Assembly (NCBI GenBank): GCA_030248135.1
Contig: JASANC010005444.1
Coordinates: 1-64,000, forward strand
Source: Theristus sp. LFF4_11
Lineage: Eukaryota > Nematoda > Chromadorea > Monhysterida > Xyalidae
Length of the DNA stretch: 64,000 nucleotides
Direction of reading: 5' to 3'
Part shown: one piece after another, positions 1-12,300 of the stretch
Numbering within the stretch: position 1 is the stretch's first letter
Layout of the letters: each line of letters starts with the position of its first letter
Notes under the pieces: generated by a model
The model's input: only the letters and a program-made list of their open reading frames with translations
Databases searched by the model: none
What the model was told of the DNA's origin: nothing
Position numbers and translations under genes: made by a program

Positions 1-1789
1 AATAACACTGAATGTTGAATGTTTAATGATGATTTGTAAATAGAGAAACGAAGGCAGGAAATGACATGACGGGGCAATAACAGACCAAAAAATTGAACAA
101 AAACTCAACCAGCCAGACCAGACCCAGTTGCTCGCTGGGCCGTTATGTGATTTCTGTATCATCCAAACATTCGTTTGCGGATTGGCAAATTTGACAAAAA
201 ACTCGCGAAACATATTGCGTAATCGCAGAAATAATCCGTAACTGCGGTTGGTTAACTAAGTGGAATTTATTTGTGAACAATTTATTTCACACGCAACAGT
301 CTTTTATATATCCGTCCATTTCCATTAAAACTGTGTCGTTTTTAATCTCTGAAATTTCTGCTGAGGCCGCCACTATGACGTCTAAACTGAGAACCATTGA
401 TAGAGTGGCTAGCAGATGATCAGATGTCATTTTTGACTTTCCGTTGGTTAGGAAAACTGAACACCTAAATCAAACGTGGAACAAGAAAAAATTCATAAAA
501 TTTGTCGACTTGACCAATCCATCAGCCTCCATTGACGTTTACAATTGTTGACGCTGTTGCAGCTGTGATCAAAACGCTGTGGACAAAGCGTTTTGTTTCG
601 ATTTTTTCGAATCAGCTAAATTCTTATTCTCTGCGATTTGGAGAAAAGACTGGTATTGCATGCACAGATCGAAACATGGTTGTTTCAGCTCTATAGAAAG
701 CAACTGTAAACAGGAAATCAGTTTCACGTTCAAAACACCCCAACTCAAAATCACTGAGATGCCCCGAATCCTTAGATTGGACAGGGACACATTCCACGTC
801 AAGAAATGAAGCTAATTTTCAGTCTACATCTACCAAATACATCAGTTTCAAGGCTAAAAAAGATCATACACCATGCTAATTTCGCAAAAAAAACTACAAT
901 TTTTGAAAATTATGACAGGCAATTGTTGCATCGCCCGTGAACTGCTTGTCAGTTCATTGTTTTCGATTGTATTCATTTACTAGCAGATTGAAACTGGCAT
1001 TTTGCAGCTCTCACTTTACAACCACGAAACAACAATTATGTTGGAATGTAGATTAGCTGAAACGCACAAAAATCATTCAAATTCACAGAACTGTCTTGTT
1101 TTAAAAAAATCACGGCGCAACGTGGGAACGCACACGCCGATGTGCGTGGGCGATTGATGGACAACATTTTGGAATGGGGCTGTTGTTGTTGATGTGGAAT
1201 GGACGCCACTTCTGTTGATACGATCCACATTGCCAAAGTGAAGGAATGTGTGTGAAAATCTGGAAAAAGCACAAAAACATTTTAACGGTACTCCAAACTG
1301 CACTTTGAAAAAGCACCGGGAAAGATTAATCGGCCGAAAATTTATGTTTTTCCGCAATCTGTCTTTTGACACGGAAAAAGAAAGAAAAAATCAAGTGCGT
1401 TGCTGCCAGCGTGCAGCGCAGTGCATGTTGGATTACCCACCTGGGATTAAGAAATGAGTAAAGAACAGAAGTTCTCGTTAAGCGTGAGGGGAATTTACGG
1501 TACCATACATACAAGCTTTCCCAATAGTTTGCCGTTCGTTCCACGGATTCTTGCTGGACTCCTTCATTGGTTTGGATTGATCAACCACCACTCCCATACC
1601 CACCTGTCCCTTCTCATGACCCACTGGAGTCTAACCTGGCTTGGCTTGGTAACACATTGCTTTATTGGGGGTACCCGAATTTTTTGAAGCTATCCTCTTT
1701 CTAAAGTTTTTTTCGGCTCAGCTTTTATCTGTCTTCCTTAAAAGAAAAAGAATTTGTCTTCCTTAAAAATTTGGTTCACAATTCGCAGC
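1..1789. other. No supported gene upstream of the TatD exons
   Basis: I see no exon that resembles a known family here on either strand. The stretch should contain the first intron and 5' exon(s) of the TatD-like gene, or those exons lie outside the window. Short open frames near 579-809 and 1248-1687 have no recognisable motifs or good splice context and are treated as chance. Confidence 0.5.
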
Positions 1790-3137
1790 AGCATTGTCCT
1801 GCGCTGTTCAGGTGTTCACCCACACGATGCGAAGGACTACAATGAGGACGCAGCGGACGCGATCAAACGAATGAGCGCACACATAAAGTGCGTCGCCGTC
1901 GGCGAATGTGGACTCGACTTCAATCGTAATTTCTCGCCGCCGGACACGCAGCTGCGCGTGTTTGAAGAGCAGGTTTTTGCCGACTCTCTTTCTACTTAAT
2001 TGGGATTAAGCTGATTATTGTGCTTGCATTTGCACTGATGAAAGGACTGGATTTGACGGTTTTTACTGCTTCCTCTGAGAAAATGAAAAGAGCTGAAGCA
2101 AGTTTATTTGGGCAGAGTGTATTTCTGTTCTCTATCTGAACATTGTGTTCCGTTCTAGTCAAGCGTTCTAGTACCCGAAACACACCGACTTTAAGTAATT
2201 CTGAGATGAGAACAGGTGGGAGTGGGCCGGTCCCTCCAGGCCCCCCCAAGAACAACTATGCATTCTGCTTGTGCACGCCGGCAAAAAAAATCGCCACACT
2301 CCAAATTCACTTCATTCAATCCATAACATTAAATTTTTAATTTTATTCAGGTGAAACTTGCGTGTGATCTCCAAAAGCCGCTGTTCATTCACGAGCGTGA
2401 GGCGCACGCAGACATGGCACGAATTCTGACGCAGTACCGCGAGACACTTCCGTCGACCGTGATCCATTGTTTCACTGGCACTGTTGAGGAAGCGGAGAAA
2501 TACATTTCCATGGGACTGTACGTTGGATTGACTGGTAAGAAACGCAAAATAAGGAAGGATTTCATTGAAATGGAACTAAACAAGAATTGTTCGGTGACAT
2601 CCGAGCATCAGGTTGACATGTGAACTTTCTCAAATCCGTTTTTTTTGGAATTCTATTTGCAGTGACAAAAACGATTTAAAATGTGAATGCAATATACATT
2701 CATTTCTGAAAGCGAGTGGGATTCGTCGGCATTTTGTCGCGAAAGTTCAATTGGTTTCATTGAACGAAACAACCAAGCCAAGCAAACCCCGATGCTTCGA
2801 TTTCAGGTTTCTTATGGAAGGACAAACTACCGAACGGCGTCCAACAGGCGCTGCGCGCGCGCGCCATTCCACTCGATCGACTGCTGATCGAGACGGACGC
2901 CCCATTCATGTATCCGAACGTTTTGAAGGCGAAAAAGTTTCGTGAAACGTGAAAGCGAAACTGTCGCAGCACTCGATTGACTATTTGCAGTATTGCTCGT
3001 TCGAGCGCAACGAACCGTGCGCGCTGCCGGTTATTGTTGACATGATTGCTGGATTCATGGACGTTGAGCGTGAGCTGGTCGCGCGCTGCACCACCGAGAA
3101 CGCCGTGAAAGTGTTTGCGTTGACGGCTGTCAAGTAG
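1790..3137 (+). CDS. TatD-family metal-dependent nuclease, N-terminus missing, one frame break
   Basis: TatD proteins are TIM-barrel metal-dependent deoxyribonucleases/exonucleases. Visible exons are about 1790-1972, 2351-2534, 2807-2948 and 2949-3137 (stop TAG). Family motifs are in order: GVHPHDA near the first exon start, then VAVGECGLDFNRNF (metal-binding Glu), FIHEREAH (His), VIHCFTGT (His) and ETDAPFMYPN (catalytic Asp). It ends RNEPCALP...ENAVKVFAL. The first metal-binding motif (usually D-x-H or D-x-G-A-N-L near the N-terminus) is not found, so at least one upstream exon is missing or unrecognised. The first exon start is uncertain: 1790 after CGCAG, or 1812 after TTCAG. After KKFRE the frame hits TGA at 2950-2952, while the homologous continuation VKAKLSQ is open from 2949. 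The candidate skip of 33 bases or fewer is too short for a normal intron and gives the wrong phase, so this is a one-base frameshift or a sequence error. The family call is firm; whether the gene is functional is not. Confidence 0.88.
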
Positions 3138-3768
3138 CGTGCTTGGAGCAGCGTCATTTACTGGAGACCGGATCAGTTTTTATTTTGAAACACCTGGAAG
3201 TTCGCTGGACGCAGCCGCGGTAGTTGCTGGCTCGGCAGTGCGACGGATACCAGGCAAATGCTGTTTGAAGCAGGTTTGGTTTGAGCTGATTTGAAAACAG
3301 TGCAGTAGGACACAATAATAATGTTGCACAGTAAAAGGACTGCGCACCCGCAGTGTTGCACACACACCCTTTCGTTTTTGAGACCAGCGCTGTTGCTGCC
3401 TGACTTTACATAAGAAACCTTTGAACTTTCTGTTTTGCTCAATCGACTTCTGTTCACTGAACACCAATTTGTTGTTGTGCCTTCTGATTTGTGATAGGTA
3501 TTTGCTATTGCGCAGTTTTTTGTTTCGGTTTTGGTCCCTGAAGTTCAATATGAATCTCAATCTCAGTGTTCTCAATGTTCATTCTCCACATTGGTTTTTT
3601 TATATTTCTTTATTTTCATGGATTTCCAAAACTTATGAGCCAAACAAGACACTCCCAACTATCAACAACAGGATAACACATCTAACAGCCGCAAAAACAC
3701 TCTGTAAGAAACAGAAAACAGCAAAACATGAAAATTTGAAAACAGATGCCCACAACAAAAATCAACAA
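3138..3768. other. Convergent 3' intergenic region
   Basis: This lies between the TatD stop (+) and the NOP56 stop (-), so it should hold both 3' UTRs. I see no further gene. A 159-codon open frame at 3421-3900 (+) overlaps the antisense of NOP56 exon 14 and has no recognisable motifs. Confidence 0.6.
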
Positions 3769-6700
3769 TCACGCTTCCAGTTGCTCTTGTTTCTTCTTCT
3801 TGCCTTTCTTTTTCTTCTTTTTCGGCACCTCCGTGCTTTCGTTTGCACCTGGCATTTCTATAAGTTGAATAGAACATTTGTTATTAGTTGGAAGGTCTGA
3901 AAATTCGTTAAAACACAACCATTCTCGTACCTTCCACGATTTCGTTGCTTTCCTCCAATTTCCGCTTCTTCGTTTTCTTGCCCGGCTAAAAAAACAAAAG
4001 TAACGTTTTTTTGTGGTGTGACCCAAGACAAGCGGCAAAAAAAGACCAGCCGAAACAGCGCTGACCGAAGCTTCGATGGTCGTGTCTGCCTGCTGCTGCG
4101 TTGCGTCGGCCGCTTCTGTCTGCGCAGCGGCGAGTCTCTTCGTTTTCTTCGCACGTTTTCGTGCCTTTTTTACCGCTTTCTCCTGATATTTGGGAAATCT
4201 CAAGAGTTTCTCGAACAACAACAAAACAAAAAACACCAAACCTGAACACGCAGAGATGTATGTACCCAATCAGCAAATATATAATACAGCGAACAACAAC
4301 TTGCAAACAACGAAAAACGCGCATTTACAGTTGCAGCGACCGCCTCGGTTGCAGCCTCTTTCATCACGGCGATGTTCTTCTTCGGCAATTGACCGCTGTC
4401 AAAATACTTCAGTCGATCCTCGACTTGTTGCCGCAAATGCTCACCGAATGTACTCACCTGGACATTCAACTGATGCTTACTGACTCAAAAACTCTCATAA
4501 ACACGCAGACCTTTGAACACCATACACATTGTAGAGCTATTTGTTTTGTGCTCTATAAAAGTTGACTGCATGCGAATGTGTACGCTGATTGGTCACTCAC
4601 AAAGCGAGCCCAATCAACGCGGTCGCGGTCAATTTGACTGAACGCAGACGGTTTGCACAGTTACAGTATGAATTGTTGGGCGGTGGTGGGTGAGCGGCCC
4701 TTGCCAATGTTAGTTTGTGATAAGCGCGTCATAGGCAAATCAACGTCTCGCCCAACCGGCGTTTCCGTGAAGCAGTCGATGCGCGACGCAATCGAGCATT
4801 TATTCGCCAAATACCGACTGATGCGCCCCTTGTTCTTTGCGGCGGCACGCCCAATGAACGTCGAATGGAACAGCAGACCGTATTTTGGTGTGTTTCCTGG
4901 AATTTCTAGTGAATTGTCCTAAAAAAACAACAATCGATCAAACAAACAACAACAAAAAACAACAACAACAATGTTGAAGTTGATTAATTTGTTCATCAGT
5001 TGGAGAGAGTAATACTTTTCAAAAAACAGAAACACTCGCCTCTGGTCTTCAACGCGCGAAACAGCGCCTTCTCAGCACCGAGAATCTGCACGGTCGACGC
5101 CGGATATTTGGCTAAATTCGTCAACGAACCAGCGTGAGAAATCAGGCGCGCCCCGACCTGGACGAGAAAAAGGTGACGTGAACGAACGGTGGAAGATGTG
5201 AACGACACACTCTCTGTATGCCGCAGCGTACTTGTTGAACTGCCGTCAAAATCAGAGACCAATAAAATGACTGTTTTTCCAAAAAGACTAATGAAATCTA
5301 AGATTTGCTTAGACCTGTCACTTCTGCGAAAGAAGAAACAACCGGATTGGAGTTGCAAGAAAACATATTTAGCCACGCACCCAGGTGGTTTCGATTTCAA
5401 CCAAACCTGATGACTACGTTTTTACAGAAATGCCAAGTTTTGCATGCTCTGTATTCTGCGAAACCAAGCGACAGGTTTCAGCAAACATACTGTAGTGTGA
5501 GAGACAGAGAGGCCAAACTGGCAGTCGAGAAAGCGTACCTGTTCTCCGATCAACGCGGAAAGATTCGGCGCACAACTGGACATGCGATCGCGCAGGTACG
5601 ACTGCAGTTTACGACGGTACTCTGGAAAAGGCAAAAAGTACATCAAGTGACAATCAAACGTTGTTGTTGGGATTTTAGGCATATTTTTTAGCCAAGGCTA
5701 ACTAACCCAGAGAAGCGTACAGAACGCCATTGAGTAGAGCGCCCATCGAGTTTCCTCTGTCATTAAGTGCCTATACACCCCTCGGCAGGGCTCGATCCCC
5801 CGAGCGCACAGACAAGAGTCTAACGCAATACCACCAAGCCACGAGAATAACGTCCAACGGTCTCCAATCAACCAAATTTTATGATCGTTCTCAGCCTGGC
5901 ATCAAACATCAAAAGCACAAGAGGGGCAGTCTCACTTGTGATGTGTCCTTCTTGAACGATGTGCCGAGAGACTTAAAATAGCAAAAACGGACAAACTCAC
6001 CAGCAAGGCTGATGACTCGTGTCGCGAAACGGCTGATGTTCAAGAGATCGATGTCGACGATGTCGGTGCCCATCGAGGTGCGCGCCGCCTCCACCACCTT
6101 CTCCACCACCTCTTCGTCCATCAGAATCTCTGAAATGAACAAAGTGACTGTTGAATGCGTTTGTGTGGAAATTCAGCAAGTCATCAGCACATTCATGAAA
6201 GTGTGTTGTAAAAACTTTTTTTGTTGACAACAATCACCTTTTCGCTTTCAAAAATTGTTGACAACGATGAACTGACCTTGTAGTTCTTCTTTGACATTCT
6301 CTGGTGGATCTTTTCGATTCTTGATTAACTGCACACAACGACAATAATTGTACTGATCAGGAACAATCTTGTACAGCTCGGGGAAATGGTACGAGTACCT
6401 GGAAGGGTGTCAAGTGAATTTATTGTGACGTTTGCATTCACAACACTGCAACAGGAACGCTTTCCGGTGTTTCGATGTACATTTTTTTCAAATTTCATCA
6501 GCTAGCACTTCTTTTTCATTGAACACCACCACCACGAAAGTCGTTGTCTCCACAACTGCCCGTGCAATCGCACAACATTCACACACCATTCGCGGAGTCT
6601 CATGGTGAACGTGTTGATGTCCTTGTCCAATTGATCCAACAACGCGATCGACTGAATGATCATGTTGTCGACGCGGTGCACGTTGAATTTCACCTGCAAT

Positions 6701-8385
6701 GACATTAGAATTTCTATATTTGTGTTTCAATTGGTGAATATGGCGCTGCAGGTTTAAAAAACGCTGAAAAAGCAGAACTCCTGCAAGATGGTGCTGACTT
6801 CGTTGCAGCCAATCAGCGAGCTCGATTGCAATTCACCTGCAGTCGGACTCTAAATTATCGGCAATCAGCTGATTGGTCGGTGATCACGAGATGCATGCTT
6901 TCTGTGCAGAACAGACTTCGCTTCCACAGCACAGCAATGCCTGCACAGAAAGCATGCATCACGTGATCACCAACCAATCAGCTGATTCCCTATAATTTAG
7001 AGTTTGGACCGTAATCGACAAACAAGCAAACCATGACAAAGAGAAGACCAGTAAGAACGGCTAGAACCATTTTAAAGGCAATAAAACTATACAAATAATT
7101 TCCTTTGTTGACTGCGGATTGGCCCAAAAAACAAAACAAAACAAAGCAGACCAGCCTTCGCTCGCGAATAGCTGTGTCCGAGACTCAATTGCGCCTTCGC
7201 GAGAGCATGGTGCGGAATGTTCTTCAGCAGTTTCTCCAGATGCGTTCGAATGCCGCGCAGAATCACCGGCACAACTGCGGTGTGCGTACAGCGAATGTGC
7301 GGCAAACTGAAAAAGCACGCGGTTACTCGATTCAGCATTTGGTCAGGCAGGGTCACCGGAACAAACCATTGCAAAGGTGAACAGAGCAGGTAAAGTTGGA
7401 TACAAAACGAGAGCTGTAGATCAAAATCAGAGGTTTTTCCAAAAATCGTGATCTCAAGCAAAGAACAACAACAGTGTAGCAAAAAGTCGCGACACTGCCC
7501 GACCGTTCGCTGATCGCTGCAGACAGTCTGCTGTCGCCGACACCCAGCACCACTTTGCTCTTTTTTTCTTTCGGCACGTTTGTCTCAAGAAACGTCAACA
7601 AGTCATCGTGCATGATGCCTGCAAACGCAATTTCATCGAGCTTTCCTGATTTGACAATAATCATCGGGTAATGGCGACCAAAAAAATCTTCCCTTCCGAA
7701 CTAAGTTTTTTTTCAAAATCGCCGGGATACACTTTCCATCCGTCAGCCGAAAAAAGTCGCCGAGAAGATAAAATATAAGATACAAACTTTTGCCAAAAAT
7801 CGGATGCAAATGGCAAAAAAAAGTGCAAATTGCACCCTTTTGAATGCAAAAAAACCTAGCTTCCGAAAGTAATCTTTCTCATTCCAAATTTAATAATGAA
7901 CACGTGAATGTTTGAATTGAGAAATTCACCCTCGGAAATGGCATTGCAATTCTCCAACGCCGATTCCGTGTTTTGGAACGGCGTGAACGCGTGCAACTTG
8001 ACGACGGCGCCGAAACGAGTGACATCGTAGACGCTTTCTTCAACCTGAAGTTGTCGGTTGTTGTGGAGACGACGACAGTGAGTGAGATGTTTTCAGTGCA
8101 GTCGGCAGACAGAAAAACTCGCGCCAGGCACCAACCAAACCACCTTTGGTGCGCAATGTTTTGATGTCTGTTGCTTTGCAAATCCTTCATCGGACGATAA
8201 GTCTCTCACAAAAAAGCAAACAAACGCAAAAGGCCAAAAATATCTTCCGAGTTCCGGAACTTTTGTATAAAAAAATAAAAACCGACTTGTGGTATTATTT
8301 GGCCGATTTCTTCAAATTCTTTGACGCGAAACAGCGCGTAACCGACGGCGTGCTCAAAAAGAACGTACACTGGAGCTTCGTCCAT
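3769..8385 (-). CDS. NOP56: Nucleolar protein 56 (box C/D snoRNP core protein)
   Basis: NOP56 is a core protein of box C/D snoRNPs that guide rRNA 2'-O-methylation in the nucleolus. Fourteen exons were placed (minus strand): 8385-8287, 8044-7930, 7618-7504, 7306-7156, 6693-6587, 6398-6277, 6129-6001, 5621-5539, 5157-5040, 4896-4757, 4457-4329, 4182-~4066, 3985-3931, 3848-3769. They encode about 519 residues. Landmarks are [12 protein letters not shown] at the N-terminus, [33 protein letters not shown], the Nop-domain signature [18 protein letters not shown], and [20 protein letters not shown], followed by a Lys-rich tail ([11 protein letters not shown]). IIQSI and the [10 protein letters not shown] context fit NOP56 better than NOP58. 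The start [13 protein letters not shown] matches the usual family N-terminus. Introns 4 and 9 appear to use GC donors (GCTGGT, GCGAGT). The exon 12 3' end is ambiguous between two in-frame donors. Introns carry small transposons at 5311-5479, 5700-5845 and 6840-7011. Confidence 0.97.
5311..5479. mobile_element. Palindromic MITE-like element, family C copy 1
   Basis: It begins AGACCTGTCACTTCTGCG and ends with the imperfect inverse CTGCGAAACCAAGCGACAGG. The body shares a TTGCAAGAAAACATATTTAG-type core and a TTTCGATTTCAA segment with copies at 45337-45489 and 48402-48580. It lies in NOP56 intron 8. No transposase frame is present. Exact ends are approximate. Confidence 0.7.
5700..5845 (-). mobile_element. 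tRNA-derived SINE-like element
   Basis: Read on the minus strand, the 5' part has an A-box-like GGCTTGGTGGTATTGCG and, about 30 bases on, a B-box-like GGATCGAGCCC. This is the internal RNA polymerase III promoter layout of a tRNA-derived SINE head. The TTAGACTCTTGTCT segment between them looks like a degraded anticodon arm. A non-tRNA body follows toward 5700. It is not a functional tRNA, because the arms do not pair completely. It sits in NOP56 intron 7. Confidence 0.65.
6840..7011. mobile_element. Palindromic MITE-like element, family A copy 1
   Basis: The left end CAGTCGGACTCTAAATTAT and right end ATAATTTAGAGTTTGGACCG are inverted. Inner arms carry CAGCTGATTGG and ATGCATGCTTTCTGTGCAG in inverted orientation. 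The family consensus in this window is TA-flanked CAGTCGAACTCTAAATTATA. It lies in NOP56 intron 4, the intron with the GCTGGT donor. It is non-coding. Confidence 0.85.
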
Positions 8386-9386
8386 CGCCCGGAAAGCAAA
8401 AAATGATTGAATTATTGATCAACCATCAACCGGAGCTGAAGTGGAACAACAAAAGGGACGGGAATTGGAGAAGTGGAGTGGGTGCGTAATGCAATGCTTC
8501 TGTAATCTGTATTCAAAACGCACGCGCACGCACGAGTGGGTGCGTAATGCATCAGGTTGGTACGTTTTATGATATTACGCTCCAGTTAACTCACGCTCCA
8601 CAATTGGATGTTTTCGGACATTGCTAAAACGGACCTAAACCTAAAAACCAAACCTAAGTCTAATCTTAACCAAAACCTGTTCCTAACCTAATCCTAACCT
8701 AAGCCAAGCCTTTTTAAGAAAGCAAGAATGAAAATAACTGCGTTTTGAACGAGTTTATGTTGAGTGCGGAGCGTGTGCAGGCGCGCCAGTGGATCATGAG
8801 CAATGAGCAATGCGGATGCGGGGCAGGTGCATATCATAATGAAGCTTTGCGTTTTGGGTTTGTTTTGCATATCATAATGAGACCCTTTTGGTCTCAGAAG
8901 TTGATCCACTCCAATTAAAAATCAAAAATACAGTCCCAATTAGCTGGCGCTTCTTTTTTAAAACGCACGCGCACCTCGCATCCCCAGCCCCTCCCCAAAA
9001 TTAGCATCTGAAGCTTCAAGAAAAGTAATCTGCTGATATCTATGTTTGTGAATTTTTTTTTATTTCACAAACTCAGTTTCACACAGCCCATTTTTCAGTT
9101 TTCGACGTTATTACTGACGCACATATCGATCGTCAAACGAGCGAATGGAATTCATTGGTGCAAGTTTCACAGGCATCTTGATTCAAAAAAACTTTACCGT
9201 TTTTTTTTCCAAAGCTCAAATTTACTATGTCGCACACTTCAGAATCAACCGAAACATATGCTCCATCGTGCGGTTTAGTGGTATTTTATGTCCATTTAAC
9301 GTGATTATATTATTATGCATAGCATATAAAACAACAAATTAGTCCACATGTCCAATGGAACACAGTGAAATTCAATGGTTATAAGT
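8386..9386. other. Intergenic, with a degenerate CCTAA-type stretch
   Basis: No gene is seen. From about 8633 to 8702 there is a run of degenerate CCTAA/CCTAAACCTAA-like units, for example CCTAACCTAATCCTAACC, resembling an eroded telomere-type repeat. GAGTGGGTGCGTAATGCA occurs twice (about 8477 and 8536). This region should include the NOP56 promoter on its left and the 3' UTR of Kir paralog 1 on its right. Confidence 0.5.
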
Positions 9387-12300
9387 TCACATGAAGTCGA
9401 GTTGTTGTATTTTGCGAACGATCGCCTCCTCTGCGCGCGGTGCGTCTGGTGACGCCGCCGCCGGCGGCTGGCAAGTCTGCGCACGGGGTCGCCCAAGAAA
9501 TCGCAGTCCGCTCGACGGCTTTTCGTCTTCCTCCGACGAAATTCCATCGTCGTCGTGTTTCGTGTGCGTGTGCGTGCCGGAATCGGCCAACGTTTCGGCG
9601 AGAAACGTCGCTAAACTCGGACGATTTTGATCAATCGTCGCCGGCAGACTGTGTGGATACGGGCGAGCATCGTTCAGTGCGAGACGTGCGATGCCTGAAC
9701 CGTTTGTGGCGTCTTGCAGCTTTGTCGGTTTTCCAATTTCAATTTAGAAACTCAGTAGCCAATTAAAAGAAAAACGCCAAATAAAAATAGCAAACAATCG
9801 TTTTGGTCCATGGATCGAGTGTCGCCACTAATTCCGTCTTCTTCAAGGTGACTCAACTCCGGCACCGACGCCGATTCCTCGATGCTCGTCAGCATCGTCC
9901 CTCCACGTGATCTGTCGTTCAGCACAAGTTCTTGCGGTTGAATACCAGATTTCTGAAAATATTTCGAGCAAGTTGCATGCAGAATGCACAAATTGAGAAA
10001 AACGTGAAAAAAAGTAACGTTGAATCGTGTGTGCAGTTCACCCTCAACTGGTCGAGCTTCTTCGCCGAATACTCCGGAATCTGCACTTCGTTGGTGCTGT
10101 GGAACAGACGGAAGTCAATGCGGTACTCTCCGTTATCTCGTTGGTAAGACACCAGTTTTTGAAATCTGAGCAGAAACTACGCTTTTGTATTAAAAAAACA
10201 GTGACATCCATGATGATTGCAATGCGAACCACAAATTCATCCCTACCGGTGACCCCAAAGAATCTCAGTTGGAAGATAACTCGTTCTAGCCTGCGTTGTT
10301 GAGCCAGTTGTATCGACAACGCCCTCCAAAATGGCAACAATCTCAAATCGAGCAGTCTCATTCGTCAAGTCTGTCTGTAGCAAAAGTTCGGCTTTTTAAG
10401 ATCCGTAAAACAAAGGTCGAAAGCAATTCATCACGGTTAGACCATCAACTGAGCTGTTGCACTGTTCCTAGCGTAAGCCTCAATGACCAGAAATACCTTT
10501 GAAATATCATACAAGGGACTGGACTCATCGATGACGTGACAAATGGTGATTGGCCAAACGACGAACACCCGATCCAAGCCGAGGTCGTAGCCAACGTTCA
10601 TGTCGTACTGGTGGAACGGTTGCATCTCACCCTCTTGCGTGACCATTTTCTTTACCAGCTAAATAGGAATTAGGTGATGTTGTCTGTCATTCGATGTTTC
10701 AAATCACGCTACCAAAATGAGGCATCAATCGCATCATACACTGCAGTTTTGCAGAAAAAAATCAGACACCTGAGTGAGACCTGCCACATGTTCATTTATG
10801 CTAGATCACCAGTTTTTTGTTGATGAACTTTTGATATTGTATTTCCACAGCAAACCTGCAGTCGAATGTGCGCCTCGGCGAGTGCAGACTGTCGCATGTC
10901 GCCGAGTCGAAACAGGAAGCAGAGGCGTCCGTCGCGCATGCAGATCACAGCGTTCTTGCTGAACATGATCGTCTCGGCGCGCTTCTTCGGGCGTGCCAGT
11001 TTTGCGAACACGACGCCCGCCATCAGCGTCTGCGTCATCACGCCGACCATGTTCTGGATGAAGACGGTGCCGACAACGACCACACATCGCTCCGTCGGAT
11101 AGCTGCACAGTTTGCAACAAACGAGCAAACTATTACGGTCATTGTTTTGTGTTGCGGCTCGAGATAGGCGAATAACGCGGCGGCGCGCGGGGTTGGTCAA
11201 TACGACCAAGTCGCAAAGCTTAGAAGCGTGCGCCCGCCAAACTGTCCATAGCCGACGCTCATCAACCAACCGATATCCATAGCCGATGGTGCTTTGACTT
11301 TCGACCGAGAACATCAGCACCCCGAAGAACGTGCCTGCGTTCTGGATGCACGGCTCCCAGTGTTCGTCGGCGGTGTGCTCGGCCATGTCGCCATGCGCCA
11401 ACGCCGCAAAGTAGAAGATCAACGTGAAGAACAACCAGGACATTATGTAGGACGCGATGAACATCCCGAGGCACCACCGCCAGCGACTTTCCACCACGGT
11501 CGTGAAGATGTCGCTGGAAACGAAGAGCACGCAGTTAAAGTCCTCGTCTGAAGACGGTGTTATAACGGTTATAACAGACGACGCTCTGTTATAAACGCAG
11601 CAATATTGCACAATGACCAGAGGCGCATTCATGAAGCTTCAGTGGCATTCATGAAACAGTATTTAGTGACGCGTGGCTGTGTTAAAACATAGCTACGTGG
11701 TCACTAAATACTGCTACATGCCCCTAATGACACACGCACAACTCACGACCTGTATCCTTGCATTATGCGCGCGTGTTTGCTTGTGACTGTGCAACATTAC
11801 TATGTTATGCATAACAAAGAGTTCACTATCTTCACTCCAGACCACAAACACAAAAAGACATCCGAAAGCAAAGTTTGAACCAGCCAAGTCGACGTGCGCA
11901 CCTAAAGTATTTGCGGCTTTGCTTGGGCACGTTCACCAGTTGAATGTTGCACATGCCATTCTTTTGCACCAAGCGATTCCGTTGGCGTGGCAGTTTTGGC
12001 GTCTTGTGATGCGGTCGAAGAAAGTGGCGCGTCGGGGTGGTCGGCAATCGACCGTGGTCTAAAAAAGTATGACTGAGGCTGAAACACGTAGAAAAACAAT
12101 GCACATGGTTGTGCTAATGTTCGCGCACTTATTGATGCAGATGCACGTGCACGCATCGTTTCAGATTCACTTCAATTTTCAAAAGCAAATACCCGGTTCC
12201 GGTTGTATCTGCATTGTTTTCGGAAGAAAAAAAGCTGTTTTTTTTGCTGAACAAACGTTTTTAAATGCACGGGTTCGTGCATGTGAATCGATAAGTGTAC

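Noticed and set aside
2929..2969. A very short intron explaining the TatD frame break
   Set aside because: The only candidate span is about 33 bp and joins exons in the wrong phase.
10796..11632. Single 278-codon minus frame as one uninterrupted Kir exon
   Set aside because: The part between TIGYGYR and YPTERC has no Kir homology and is bounded by a GTTGGT donor and GTGCAG acceptor; it is an intron that happens to be open.
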